Of a stretch of DNA of 64,000 bases, positions 17,803 through 26,181 are shown one piece after another. Position numbers and translations under genes: made by a program. The notes under the pieces were generated by a model that was given only the letters and a program-made list of their open reading frames with translations, was not told the origin of the DNA and did not search any database. The stretch covers positions 682,001-746,000 of the forward strand of contig NZ_FMTM01000002.1 in the NCBI RefSeq assembly GCF_900099775.1. The letters run 5' to 3'. Numbering within the stretch: the first letter of the stretch is position 1; each line of letters opens with the position of its first letter. The DNA is from Rhizobium mongolense subsp. loessense. Lineage in GTDB: Bacteria; Pseudomonadota; Alphaproteobacteria; Rhizobiales; Rhizobiaceae.

Positions 17803-19070
17803 TTTCCTTCCAATCTGCCAAGCGCCTTGGAAAAGAAATCGGGTGCGCCGAAGTTGCCGGACTTGAGCGCCAGCGCGATCGGGTGACTCCCGCCTGAGAC
17901 GACAACCGGGACCCCGGGATCGATCTCCGGACCGATCGCCAGCGCGCCGAGATCAAGCGCGGATACCACCGCGCCCGAGGTTTCGCCGCCCGCGACCACA
18001 AGTCGCCGCACGCCCCTGGTGACGAGTTCCCGTGCGGTGTCCGCAAAAAGCTTGTCGAGGGTGTGTGCCACCTTGTCCCTTCCGTAACGCTCCTGGAGCC
18101 TCGACACTTCATCGGGTGATCCCGACGAATAGGCGAGCGGCTTCTTTCCATGGTTGGCTACAATGAACTCGACGACGTCTCTCGAAGTGGTGTCCCCCGC
18201 CATGACTTTGTCGACGTCGATCGCGAGCGTGGGATGATTGACCTTGTGGAGGTCCACCTGGCCGCGGGTGGCTCCGGAGCAAGACCCGGCCAGGATCGCC
18301 TCCGGGCCAGAAACCGAAGACGTCATCGCGCTGCTCCCCTTTGCGAGACCGCGAGCAATGAAATTCCGTGGAAGTCCGATGGCGATCCCAGAGCCACCTG
18401 TCACCAACGGTGCCTCGGAGAGCGCTTCCCCGATCGCGATGAGATCGGCGTCCGAGACGGCATCGACGATGACAAGCGTGTCGCCCGCGGTCGCGGCACG
18501 CTTGAGGTCTTCTCTGACGGCAGTCGCGCCTTGGGTGACCTTGTTCCACGCGACATGACCGACGGCGGATTTCGTTTGCAACTTGAGCCAGCGCCTTAGG
18601 TCGGCGTCGGTCATCGGATTAAGCGGGTGGTGCTCAAGTCCTGACTCGTTCAGCAGGCGATCCTTCACGAAGAGATGGCCCTGGTAGATAGTACGGCCAG
18701 CGCCAGGGAATGCCGAGCAGGCAACGACGCCCTTGACTCTGAGGGCATCTGCCAGCGCCTCGCCGACGGGACCGATATTGCCCTCCGGCGTCGAGTCGAA
18801 AGTGGAGCAGTATTTGAAGACGATCTGTGAACACCCTTGCGCCTGCAGCCACTCTAGCGCCGCGAGGGACTGTTCGATGGCCTCGGTCGCCGGGATCGAT
18901 CGGGACTTGAGAGCGATGACGCCCCCTTCGATGTCGGAAGGCGCTGGCCCCTTGGGCACGCCGAGGAATTGAGCCGTCCTGAGGCCGCCTTCTCCGGCGA
19001 TGCCCTTGGCGATGGTGTTGGCGATGTCGCTCGCCCCGGTGAAATCGTCCGCTATGACGCCCAGCAGCAT
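17799..19070 (-). CDS. otnK: Four-carbon acid sugar kinase, 3-oxo-tetronate kinase
   Basis: The 423-residue protein begins LLGVIADDFTGASDIAN, the N-terminal signature of the DUF1537 acid-sugar kinases, and ends with the nucleotide-binding part around VVAGGETSGAV and VVSGGSHPIAL. It phosphorylates a 3-oxo four-carbon sugar acid at C4 for OtnC. It overlaps the racemase-like gene upstream by one base and otnC downstream by four, indicating tight coupling. Confidence 0.92.
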   Translation of the reverse strand: MLLGVIADDFTGASDIANTIAKGIAGEGGLRTAQFLGVPKGPAPSDIEGGVIALKSRSIPATEAIEQSLAALEWLQAQGCSQIVFKYCSTFDSTPEGNIGPVGEALADALRVKGVVACSAFPGAGRTIYQGHLFVKDRLLNESGLEHHPLNPMTDADLRRWLKLQTKSAVGHVAWNKVTQGATAVREDLKRAATAGDTLVIVDAVSDADLIAIGEALSEAPLVTGGSGIAIGLPRNFIARGLAKGSSAMTSSVSGPEAILAGSCSGATRGQVDLHKVNHPTLAIDVDKVMAGDTTSRDVVEFIVANHGKKPLAYSSGSPDEVSRLQERYGRDKVAHTLDKLFADTARELVTRGVRRLVVAGGETSGAVVSALDLGALAIGPEIDPGVPVVVSGGSHPIALALKSGNFGAPDFFSKALGRLEGK

Positions 19071-19741
19071 TATCGCGCTCCTTCCACAACGAGCCGCCGC
19101 AGCTTCTGCACCGCGGCCTTGGGACTAGAGAAAACAGGAATGTCGGTCACCCGCCGGACATCATCAAGCGCCCGGGCAGTCGAAAAGTGAGCCAATACGA
19201 TCGCGTCATATCCCGAGAGCTTCGACGCCGCTTGGGACACAAGCCGATTGTGGGTCTCAGCATCGCCGACACGCACAGCATCGATCGCATGCTGGACGAG
19301 AAAGCTGTCCATCCTGGCTGTGGACTTCATGGTGGCAGCCTGCTCCCGGAACTCCTCCTCCATGCCGAGCCCGGCAGCAGGGAAGGTATAGAGCATCGCC
19401 ACGCGCCCGCCCGCTTCGATCGCGGCCTCAAACATGGCCTCGTTCGGCTTTAGCACCGGAATGTCTACCGTCCCGGCCGCATGTTCGATGGCGGTTCCGA
19501 ATGCCGAGCATGTGAAAAGGACGGCGTCGCTGCCGATCGAGCAGGCATAATGCGTGAGTGCGGTGATGCGGCTCGTCAGTTCCGGCGTGATGTCGGCGGC
19601 CTTGGCCCGATCGGGCGACAGGCTGTCTTCGAGGATGTTCACCGCGTCGACATCGGGCCAGGACGCTGCGAGTTCCTGCCGTATGGGATCGACCGCGATC
19701 GTCGTCGCGTGAATGAGTGCAATTCTGGGCATGGCGGTCAT
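19070..19741 (-). CDS. Asp/Glu racemase-superfamily protein
   Basis: The roughly 223-residue protein resembles arylmalonate decarboxylase/hydantoin racemase relatives. The first catalytic cysteine is visible in LFTCSAFGTAIE. At the second cysteine position the sequence reads LAHFSTARA, without cysteine, so a two-base racemase mechanism is unlikely; decarboxylase or isomerase activity fits better. The start is uncertain between 19741 and 19732. It is co-transcribed with otnK. Confidence 0.8.
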   Translation of the reverse strand: MTAMPRIALIHATTIAVDPIRQELAASWPDVDAVNILEDSLSPDRAKAADITPELTSRITALTHYACSIGSDAVLFTCSAFGTAIEHAAGTVDIPVLKPNEAMFEAAIEAGGRVAMLYTFPAAGLGMEEEFREQAATMKSTARMDSFLVQHAIDAVRVGDAETHNRLVSQAASKLSGYDAIVLAHFSTARALDDVRRVTDIPVFSSPKAAVQKLRRLVVEGAR

Positions 19742-19804
19742 CGGATGTTGAAGGAATGGTGGCCGTCGGGGAGGAGGATCGACGGCCACCAGTGCTGCGG
19801 GCGA

Positions 19805-20875
19805 CTACTTGCCCGCGAAAACCCAGACGCTCTCCTTGGGGATCGTCGCCCAGACCTTGCCGGACGCCATCTGCCGGGACCCATGCGCCCTGGCGACGAA
19901 GTCTCCGCGGCTCAGGCGGTATTCCCACTTGTCGCCGAGGTAGATGCTGTCGTCGAGGTTCATCTCGACCGCGTCTGCAACGGGTGCCTCGGTCACGTTG
20001 ATCTGCTCGACGCGAATGACCGCGCGGGCCTCCTGCGAACTACCGACCCCACCTTGCTCGCGGACGAAACCATCGAGGCTCCAGCCTTCGCCGCCGATCT
20101 TGGCGTAGCCGCCTTCGACCGACTGGACCTTACCGTTGATGATGTTGTTCGCGCCAAGGAAGTCCGCCGAATAGAAGCTGTTCGGGTTGGAGTAGATGTC
20201 CTGCGGCGCACCCTGTTGGACGATCCGGCCGTCCTGGAGAAGCAGGATGTTGTCTGCCGCCGCCAGCGCTTCGCCCTGATCGTGGGTGACCAGGATCGCG
20301 CAGATTTCGAGCTCGAGGATGAGCTTGCGAATCCAGTAGCGAGCCTCTTCTCGTAGCTTGGCGTCGAGGTTCGAGAGCGGCTCATCGAGAAGGAGTACAC
20401 GGGGTTCGTAGACGAGCGCACGGCAGATGGCGACACGCTGCTGCTGTCCACCGCTGAGCTGAGACGGATACCGTTCGGCGAGATGGTCAAGTCCCATCTT
20501 GTCGAGGATCGCCTGGACCCTTGAGGCGATCTGCGCGGATGAAACGTTGCGAAGCTTGAGACCGTAACCGACGTTCTCGGCGACCGTGCGGTGTGGCCAG
20601 AGGGCGTACGACTGGAATACCAGGCCGATGTTGCGTTGTTCGGGCGGCAGCGCCAGTTTTTGGTTCCCGTCGAGCACCGTCTTGCCGCCGATCACGATCT
20701 GGCCAACTTCCGGAGTTTCGAGTCCCGCGATGCATCGAAGGAGCGTCGTCTTGCCGCTTCCCGACGCGCCGAGCAGAGCGACGATCGATCCGCGCTTGGC
20801 CTCGAAAGAAGCGCCTTTGAGGATTTGCAGGCCGCCGAGCCACTTCTCGACGTCTTTGACAATGAGTTCAGTCAT
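19805..20875 (-). CDS. ABC transporter ATPase, ferric/polyamine type
   Basis: The 356-residue ATPase has Walker A GASGSGKTT, signature LSGGQQQRVAICRAL, Walker B VLLLDEP, H-loop LVTHD and a C-terminal TOBE region. It belongs to the PotA/FbpC/AfuC group. The ATG at 20875 lies within the last bases of the permease gene (eight-base overlap); the open frame further upstream is antisense to no family sequence. With the fused permease and the binding protein it forms a complete importer. Confidence 0.92.
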   Translation of the reverse strand: MTELIVKDVEKWLGGLQILKGASFEAKRGSIVALLGASGSGKTTLLRCIAGLETPEVGQIVIGGKTVLDGNQKLALPPEQRNIGLVFQSYALWPHRTVAENVGYGLKLRNVSSAQIASRVQAILDKMGLDHLAERYPSQLSGGQQQRVAICRALVYEPRVLLLDEPLSNLDAKLREEARYWIRKLILELEICAILVTHDQGEALAAADNILLLQDGRIVQQGAPQDIYSNPNSFYSADFLGANNIINGKVQSVEGGYAKIGGEGWSLDGFVREQGGVGSSQEARAVIRVEQINVTEAPVADAVEMNLDDSIYLGDKWEYRLSRGDFVARAHGSRQMASGKVWATIPKESVWVFAGK

Positions 20876-22628
20876 GGATTTTCGCTCCCAGACGCAGGGC
20901 GAGCGCGAGGCCAGCACCTGTCAGAACAACCGAGATGAGGGACAGCGCGGCGATGGTGTTCAGCGCGCCCGTTTGAAGCAGGGACACCATCAGCGAACCG
21001 ATAACTTCGGTTCCGGCTCCCATGAGGTAGACACCCGTCGCGTATTCGCGAAGGAAGATGATCATGATCAGCGCCCATGCTCCGGCAAGGCCGGGACGAA
21101 CGATCGGGATCACGACGTCCTTCCAAGTCTGGCCGATTGTCGCACCCGTCGTGCGGGCAGACTCTTCGAGTTCCGGAGCGACCTGGATCAGCGTGCCTTG
21201 GATCAAGCGCAGGCCATAGGACAGACCTACGACAACATAGGCGATGAACAATGAGAACAGTGTCGGCCGCAGGAAGGTCAGGAACGGGACGAACAGGAAG
21301 ACCCAGAAGAAGGCGAGACCGATGACAAGGCCTGGCAAAGCCCGCGGAAGCAGCACGATGTAGTCGAGCAGCGTGTTCGAAGCGCCCCAGTTCCGGTGTC
21401 CGGCGAGGCCGACCACGAGATAGATGAACACCGCCACCGCGCCCCCGACAACTGCCAGAATGATGGTGTTGATGATGCCGCGGAACAGACTTGGGACCTC
21501 GGTGAGGTGGTCGAAGTTGGAGAGGGTAAGGTGGTCGAAGAGATTGACCCCTTCGCCCCAGGCATCGACGAACGCGCGGACCGTGATACCGCCAATCGGC
21601 AGGACGACAGACACGAACAGCCAGAGGGCGATCGCAGACAGAGCGATGACCTGTCCTGTGGTGCCGAGCTTGAGGGATGAAACCCGCGCCCCCTTGCCGC
21701 CCATCGCCGCATAACGCCGGGCATTCTTGAGAAGTTTGCGCTGGAACCAGACGAGAGGCAACGTGATTAGGATCAAGACCACCGCGACGACGGCCATCAA
21801 CTGGTAGGTCGGGGTGCCGAACAGGGTGGTAAGCTTGTATATGTAGGTGGTGAGAACCATCGTGCCGGACGGGTCGCCGAGAACGAGCGGAATGCCGAAT
21901 GTCTCGAAGCCGAGCAGCACATTAAGCGCCGCCGCGAAGATCAGCGCCGGAAGCACCATCGGCAGCGTGACGTCGCGTGACACGCGCCAGACGGAGGCAC
22001 CTGACGTCCGCGCCGCCTCCTCGAGGTCGGACGGAAGGTTCTTCATCGCCGCGGAAACGTATAGATAGACATGTGGCACATGGCTGAGTGCCGCGATGAC
22101 GATCATGCCGGGCAAACTATAGAGATTCCAGGGAACGAAGCCCAGGACGTCGCGGACCGCGAGCGACAGAAAGCCGACCGGTCCGACCGACACCGTGTAG
22201 CCGAAGGCCAGCACGATTGACGAGATGAACATGGGGACGAGAACGAGGACTTCGAGCAAGCGCTTGTAGCGGATATCGGTCCTGGTCAGCAGAAATGCGA
22301 GCATGCCTCCCAGGGGCACGGCAATCGCTACCATGCCGAACGAAAAGACGGCGGTCGTTCCGACAGCGCGGTAAAATGTCTTGTCTGTGAAGACATATTG
22401 GAACGCATCGAGTCCGAAACGCGCGCGCGGGCTGAAGAACGCGCCAGTCAGGAAGCTCTGATAGATGATCAGGCCAACGGGTGCCAGGACGGCGATTGCC
22501 AGAAGCCCGATGACGATGGTGCGAAACAGGTTCGCATTGCCAACGCGTGGCATTCTTGCTGGATATTTCTTGGCCGCCTGCGCCGTGCTCATAGCGAGCG
22601 CGACCGGAGCATGGACATTTGTAGACAT
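20868..22628 (-). CDS. ABC transporter permease, fused double-domain type
   Basis: The 586-residue protein carries two tandem permease domains, as in FbpB and 2-aminoethylphosphonate/iron(III)-type systems. Each half has about six helices and an EAA loop (LEEAARTSGASVWRVSRDV; LEESARTTGATIGQTWKDV). A good GAGAGG ribosome site precedes the ATG at 22628. Systems of this class carry ferric ion, polyamines, phosphonates and also organic acids. The surrounding acid-sugar genes suggest an organic acid cargo. Confidence 0.92.
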   Translation of the reverse strand: MSTNVHAPVALAMSTAQAAKKYPARMPRVGNANLFRTIVIGLLAIAVLAPVGLIIYQSFLTGAFFSPRARFGLDAFQYVFTDKTFYRAVGTTAVFSFGMVAIAVPLGGMLAFLLTRTDIRYKRLLEVLVLVPMFISSIVLAFGYTVSVGPVGFLSLAVRDVLGFVPWNLYSLPGMIVIAALSHVPHVYLYVSAAMKNLPSDLEEAARTSGASVWRVSRDVTLPMVLPALIFAAALNVLLGFETFGIPLVLGDPSGTMVLTTYIYKLTTLFGTPTYQLMAVVAVVLILITLPLVWFQRKLLKNARRYAAMGGKGARVSSLKLGTTGQVIALSAIALWLFVSVVLPIGGITVRAFVDAWGEGVNLFDHLTLSNFDHLTEVPSLFRGIINTIILAVVGGAVAVFIYLVVGLAGHRNWGASNTLLDYIVLLPRALPGLVIGLAFFWVFLFVPFLTFLRPTLFSLFIAYVVVGLSYGLRLIQGTLIQVAPELEESARTTGATIGQTWKDVVIPIVRPGLAGAWALIMIIFLREYATGVYLMGAGTEVIGSLMVSLLQTGALNTIAALSLISVVLTGAGLALALRLGAKIHD

Positions 22629-22655
22629 CGAAGCCTCTCGCGAATGATCGTGGAG

Positions 22656-22685
22656 GCTACGGCGCGGTTCGATACGCGCCGTAGC
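22656..22685 (-). promoter_or_regulatory. Stem-loop after the binding-protein gene
   Basis: GCTACGGCGCG (22656-22666) and CGCGCCGTAGC (22675-22685) form a perfect 11-pair stem with an eight-base loop between the binding-protein stop and the permease start. No T run follows on the minus strand. It probably stabilises the upstream message or limits readthrough. Confidence 0.65.
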
Positions 22686-22695
22686 TGTTGCCGGA

Positions 22696-23808
22696 TCAGC
22701 GGCCGAGCGCAGTCTTCCAATCGTTGAGGAACTGGACGCGCTTCATCTGGTCCATGTATTCGACAACGCCTTCGTCGACCGCAATCGGCTTGAGGCCGCC
22801 ACCAACGAAGGTGTTGAGCGTCTCGATGTTAAGGCCAGCCGTCACGTCCTTGCGGACTGACGGAAGACCGCCCTCGGCCAGAGCGTCCTGGCCTTCCTTT
22901 GAAAGCAGGAAGTCAACGAACAGGCGAGCCGCGTTCGGATGCGGAGCGCCTTTCGAGATCAAGGCAAGACGCGAAAAGGCGGGCGTGTAGTCGGTCGCGA
23001 AATGGACGCCGAGGTTCGGGCTTTCCTTGACCCAATCGATCGCATAGGAGCCGATCACGTTGATCGCCAGCACGTTCTCACCAGAGACGACGGTCTCCTT
23101 CATGGAACCCGAGCTCGAGTAGATTTTCGCGCCGTCGCTGCCGAGTGCTTTGGCCAGGTCCCAGAAGTCCTTGCGCTCACGCGCGTCGTTCGAATGGTGG
23201 AGGAAGCCTGAACCGGACTTCTCCGGATCAAATGTTGCGACCTTTCCCTGGAGCTCCGCTTTGTTGTTGTTGAGGAACTTGATCATGTCGGCATAGGTCT
23301 TGGGAAGGCGATCCTTGCTCAGAGCCTTGGTGTTGTAGATCGCGCCGATCGGTTCGATCGTGGTGCCGTAGAGGATGTTTTTATAGGCAGCCCATGACGG
23401 AATGTTTGCTGCCTCAGGTGAGGCATACTCTTCCGCATAGCCCTCGAGCACGAGCGTCATCTGCAGGTCCATCGCCGAGCTCCAGACGACATCGGCCGTG
23501 ACCTGGCTCGCAGCCGCCTCAGAGATCACCTGGTTGTAGGAACCGTTGGTGCCGAGGTCGTTGTAGGCGATCTTGATGCCGTACTTCTTGGTGAAGGCGT
23601 CCTGCAGCTTCTGGGACTGCTCGGCGTCGGTCGACGTGTAGACGGAGACGCTTCGTTCGGCCTTAGCGGCTTCGATCAGCTTGGCATAATCCTCGGGGTA
23701 GCCAGCGGGCACGTCCTGCGCCCAACTGGTAGTGGCGAACGCTGCCACTGCGACGATCGCGGCGGTCCCCGAAAGAAAGGCCCGGCGTTTGGTCTCGGTA
23801 TCGATCAT
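22696..23808 (-). CDS. ABC transporter substrate-binding protein, ferric/polyamine type
   Basis: The 370-residue exported protein has an N-terminal signal with RR (TETKRRAFLSGTAAIVAVAA...SWAQ), suggesting Sec or possibly Tat export. The mature part resembles family 1/iron-type binding proteins, with VYTSTDAEQ near the start and a DPEKSGSGF segment. The ATG at 23808 follows GGGAGAAG. No tyrosine pair typical of ferric-ion ligands is evident to me, so an organic ligand is likely. It is the first transporter gene of the operon. Confidence 0.9.
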   Translation of the reverse strand: MIDTETKRRAFLSGTAAIVAVAAFATTSWAQDVPAGYPEDYAKLIEAAKAERSVSVYTSTDAEQSQKLQDAFTKKYGIKIAYNDLGTNGSYNQVISEAAASQVTADVVWSSAMDLQMTLVLEGYAEEYASPEAANIPSWAAYKNILYGTTIEPIGAIYNTKALSKDRLPKTYADMIKFLNNNKAELQGKVATFDPEKSGSGFLHHSNDARERKDFWDLAKALGSDGAKIYSSSGSMKETVVSGENVLAINVIGSYAIDWVKESPNLGVHFATDYTPAFSRLALISKGAPHPNAARLFVDFLLSKEGQDALAEGGLPSVRKDVTAGLNIETLNTFVGGGLKPIAVDEGVVEYMDQMKRVQFLNDWKTALGR

Positions 23809-23909
23809 TTCTCTTCTCCCATGGTTCGCCCGCAAAGCTCCTCCGGGCGGATTCCCCGAGGCCAACTATTGACCTCGAAACTAGATAAATCGTGTTGAGA
23901 ACAGCTCGC

Positions 23910-23941
23910 CGATTGCTTTTTTTATTCCACAAAAGCAATCG
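23910..23941. promoter_or_regulatory. Perfect inverted repeat upstream of the binding-protein gene
   Basis: CGATTGCTTTT and AAAAGCAATCG flank a ten-base AT-rich spacer. The TTGC and GCAA half sites also occur at 25120-25137 and 26988-27002. It may be a GntR operator for a promoter inside the operon, or a transcript hairpin after the dehydrogenase gene. Confidence 0.5.
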
Positions 23942-23953
23942 ACAGTTTCGTAA

Positions 23954-25051
23954 TCAGGCGACGGCTGCCTTCTTGGAAGCCCCATTGTTACGGATCGCCT
24001 TAGCGACCTGCGCGCCGAACGCGTCCGTGTTCATCGAGCCGCCGAGGTCGCGTGTCCGGGATGCCGAATTGGCGAGAACTTCGTCGACAGCACGCTCGAT
24101 CTCGGCACCGGCCGCTTCGAAGTTGGCGAGCTTGCGCCGCTCGCCGAGCCAGCTCAGCATCATGGCTGCGGACAGGATCAGCGATGTCGGATTTGCGACA
24201 TTCTGGTTCTCTATATCGGGAGCCGAACCGTGCTGGGCCTGGGCGCAGACAAGCCCCGTCTGCGAGTTGGCGTTGATGGAGCCGGCGAGACCGAGGCTGC
24301 CCGAAAGCTCGCTCGCGAGATCGGAGATGATGTCGGCATAGAAGTTGGTGGTGACGATCACGTCGAAGCGGCTTGGGTTACGCACCAGGTGCGCCGCCAT
24401 CGCATCAATGATGAAGTCGTTGACCTTCACCTCGGGGAATTCCTCGGCCACCTTGCGGAACTGCTGGAGAAAGAGACCGTCGGTCAGGATGAAATTGTTG
24501 GCCTTGTGGACCGCAGTGACTTGCTTGTTGCGCTTCATTGCGAGAACGAAGGCTTCGCGGCATATGCGCTCGCAGGCATGGGCCGTTATCTTGCGCATCG
24601 AAATAGCGATATCGGGAGTGGGCATGAACTCGCCGCTGCCCGCAAACATGTTTCGGTCGGGGTAGAAGCCCTCGGTCGCCTCGCGCATGATCACGAGGTC
24701 CATCTTCTTGCCGCCGTTGTCGAGGAAGTCCCGCGAGCGAGCCGGGCGGACGTTGGCGTAGAGATCGAGCTTGACGCGAAAGCCAGCCGAGACGTTGACG
24801 CCGCCCTTGTCGCGGGCAGGATAGTCCATATGGGACTGCGGTCCGAGGATAATGCCGTCGTAACTCTTCGCCCGCTCGATCGTGTCGTCGCGAAGCGTCG
24901 TTCCGTGCTTCTTGAGGCTTGTGAAGCCGGTGTCTTCGAAATCGTAGCTGATGCCGAGGCCGAACGCGCTGTCGGCGGCCTTCAGAACCTCCATGGTCGC
25001 GGCTGTGATTTCCGGACCGATGCCGTCACACGGCGTTACCATAAACTTCAT
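23954..25051 (-). CDS. Isocitrate/isopropylmalate dehydrogenase family enzyme, tartrate-type
   Basis: The 365-residue beta-decarboxylating dehydrogenase begins MKFMVTPCDGIGPE. It has the tyrosine region MREATEGFYPDR, the catalytic lysine in VHKANNFILTDG and the metal-binding aspartate in TTNFYADIISDLASEL. It is closer in style to tartrate/D-malate dehydrogenases than to housekeeping IDH or LeuB. The ATG at 25051 follows GGGAGATC. It is the first enzyme gene after GntR and presumably oxidises the incoming hydroxy acid. Confidence 0.88.
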   Translation of the reverse strand: MKFMVTPCDGIGPEITAATMEVLKAADSAFGLGISYDFEDTGFTSLKKHGTTLRDDTIERAKSYDGIILGPQSHMDYPARDKGGVNVSAGFRVKLDLYANVRPARSRDFLDNGGKKMDLVIMREATEGFYPDRNMFAGSGEFMPTPDIAISMRKITAHACERICREAFVLAMKRNKQVTAVHKANNFILTDGLFLQQFRKVAEEFPEVKVNDFIIDAMAAHLVRNPSRFDVIVTTNFYADIISDLASELSGSLGLAGSINANSQTGLVCAQAQHGSAPDIENQNVANPTSLILSAAMMLSWLGERRKLANFEAAGAEIERAVDEVLANSASRTRDLGGSMNTDAFGAQVAKAIRNNGASKKAAVA

Positions 25052-25119
25052 TGAGTGATCTCCCAAAACGGAGCGAGTTTTCCTCGCCCATCAACGTCGC
25101 GGGGTCACTATTGGCTTTT

Positions 25120-25137
25120 ATTGCACTAAAATGCAAT
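25120..25137. promoter_or_regulatory. Candidate GntR operator
   Basis: ATTGCA and TGCAAT are perfect inverted half sites around CTAAAA in the 100-base gap between the GntR gene and the dehydrogenase gene. Position and symmetry fit control of the catabolic operon by that regulator. Confidence 0.55.
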
Positions 25138-25152
25138 CCTAAAAATTCTCCG

Positions 25153-26088
25153 TCATGTTTTTTCTTCCGCTGCATGCGACCATGACCATGCGACGGGCGA
25201 CTTTTTGCTGAGCGCGCCGCCGAGGTGTCTGCGCATCGCGTAGGATGCCTCGACGATCTCACCCCGTTCTAGAAGATCAAGGATCACAAGGTGTTCTTCG
25301 CACTGTCGGACTGTCCGGCTCCTGTCGACGCGCGAGCGATATTCCAGGAGCCGACGCATCCGGTTCACCCGGACCAACGACATGTGGAAGAAGGGATTGT
25401 TCGACATCTTGATGAGCTCTTCATGGAAGAGCGCGCCGTTGTGGAGCAAGCGTTCTGCCGGGAGCTTCTCGATATCTGTGTCGAGCATTCGTTGCTGAAT
25501 GCGACGTTGCTCTTCGATGATAGTACGATCGAGCTTGAATTCCGGTTCCAGCATCGCGGCCGGCTCGATCAGCATGCGAAACCGGTAAATCTGCTCGAAG
25601 GCCTCTGGCGTTTTCGCCACCGGAAGGAACCTCCAGCCGTAACCTTGCTTTCGCTCGGCCCACCCTTCGCGGACAGCGCGCATTAGGATGTCGCCGAGCT
25701 GCGCCTTTGTGAGGTCGTACCGTTCGCGGAGCATCATTTCGGTAACTTCGCCCGGGATGCGGTCTTTCAACCAGTCCTCTGCGAGCTGCTGGTACTCGTT
25801 GGCGATCTCGAACGGCTTCGCTTCATCGCTGACAGGCTCGACGACAAGCTCGGAGGCGCCGTCCTTGACGAAAAAGCCCCGATTCTCGATTTGCTCGAGG
25901 ACGCCCTGTTCGGCCAAGGTCACCAACGCCTCCCGTACGGGCGAACGAGAGACTCCGAACCGATCGGCCAGCGCTTGCGTCCTCACTGGCTGGCCCGGTT
26001 CCAATTCGCCTGCTGTGATGAGAAGGGAGATTTCGTTCGCGATATTCTGCGCAAGCGCCCGTACTGCCATGGTCGATCGGTCCCACAT
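25153..26088 (-). CDS. GntR-family regulator with two winged-helix domains
   Basis: The roughly 311-residue protein has a GntR winged helix near the N terminus (RTQALADRFGVSRSPVREAL). A second winged-helix-like block follows at about residues 105-165 (AQLGDILMRAVREGWAERKQ), and then an FCD-type helical ligand domain (FRMLIEPAAMLEPEF; final RRHLGGAL). It heads the minus-strand catabolic operon. The start is uncertain: ATG at 26088 or at 26070. It probably senses an acid substrate and acts on the TTGC/GCAA palindromes nearby. Confidence 0.85.
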   Translation of the reverse strand: MWDRSTMAVRALAQNIANEISLLITAGELEPGQPVRTQALADRFGVSRSPVREALVTLAEQGVLEQIENRGFFVKDGASELVVEPVSDEAKPFEIANEYQQLAEDWLKDRIPGEVTEMMLRERYDLTKAQLGDILMRAVREGWAERKQGYGWRFLPVAKTPEAFEQIYRFRMLIEPAAMLEPEFKLDRTIIEEQRRIQQRMLDTDIEKLPAERLLHNGALFHEELIKMSNNPFFHMSLVRVNRMRRLLEYRSRVDRSRTVRQCEEHLVILDLLERGEIVEASYAMRRHLGGALSKKSPVAWSWSHAAEEKT

Positions 26089-26181
26089 TTCAAGCGCACC
26101 TGCGATGCGCCCCAACGTCCCTATAGCTCAAACCTGGGCAGATGCGAACTGAATTGCACGAGAATTCGATCAAAAACCAAT

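Noticed and set aside
23910..23941. Rho-independent terminator after the dehydrogenase gene
   Set aside because: The inverted repeat is perfect, but the minus-strand side lacks a T run after the stem, so an operator or processing hairpin is more likely.
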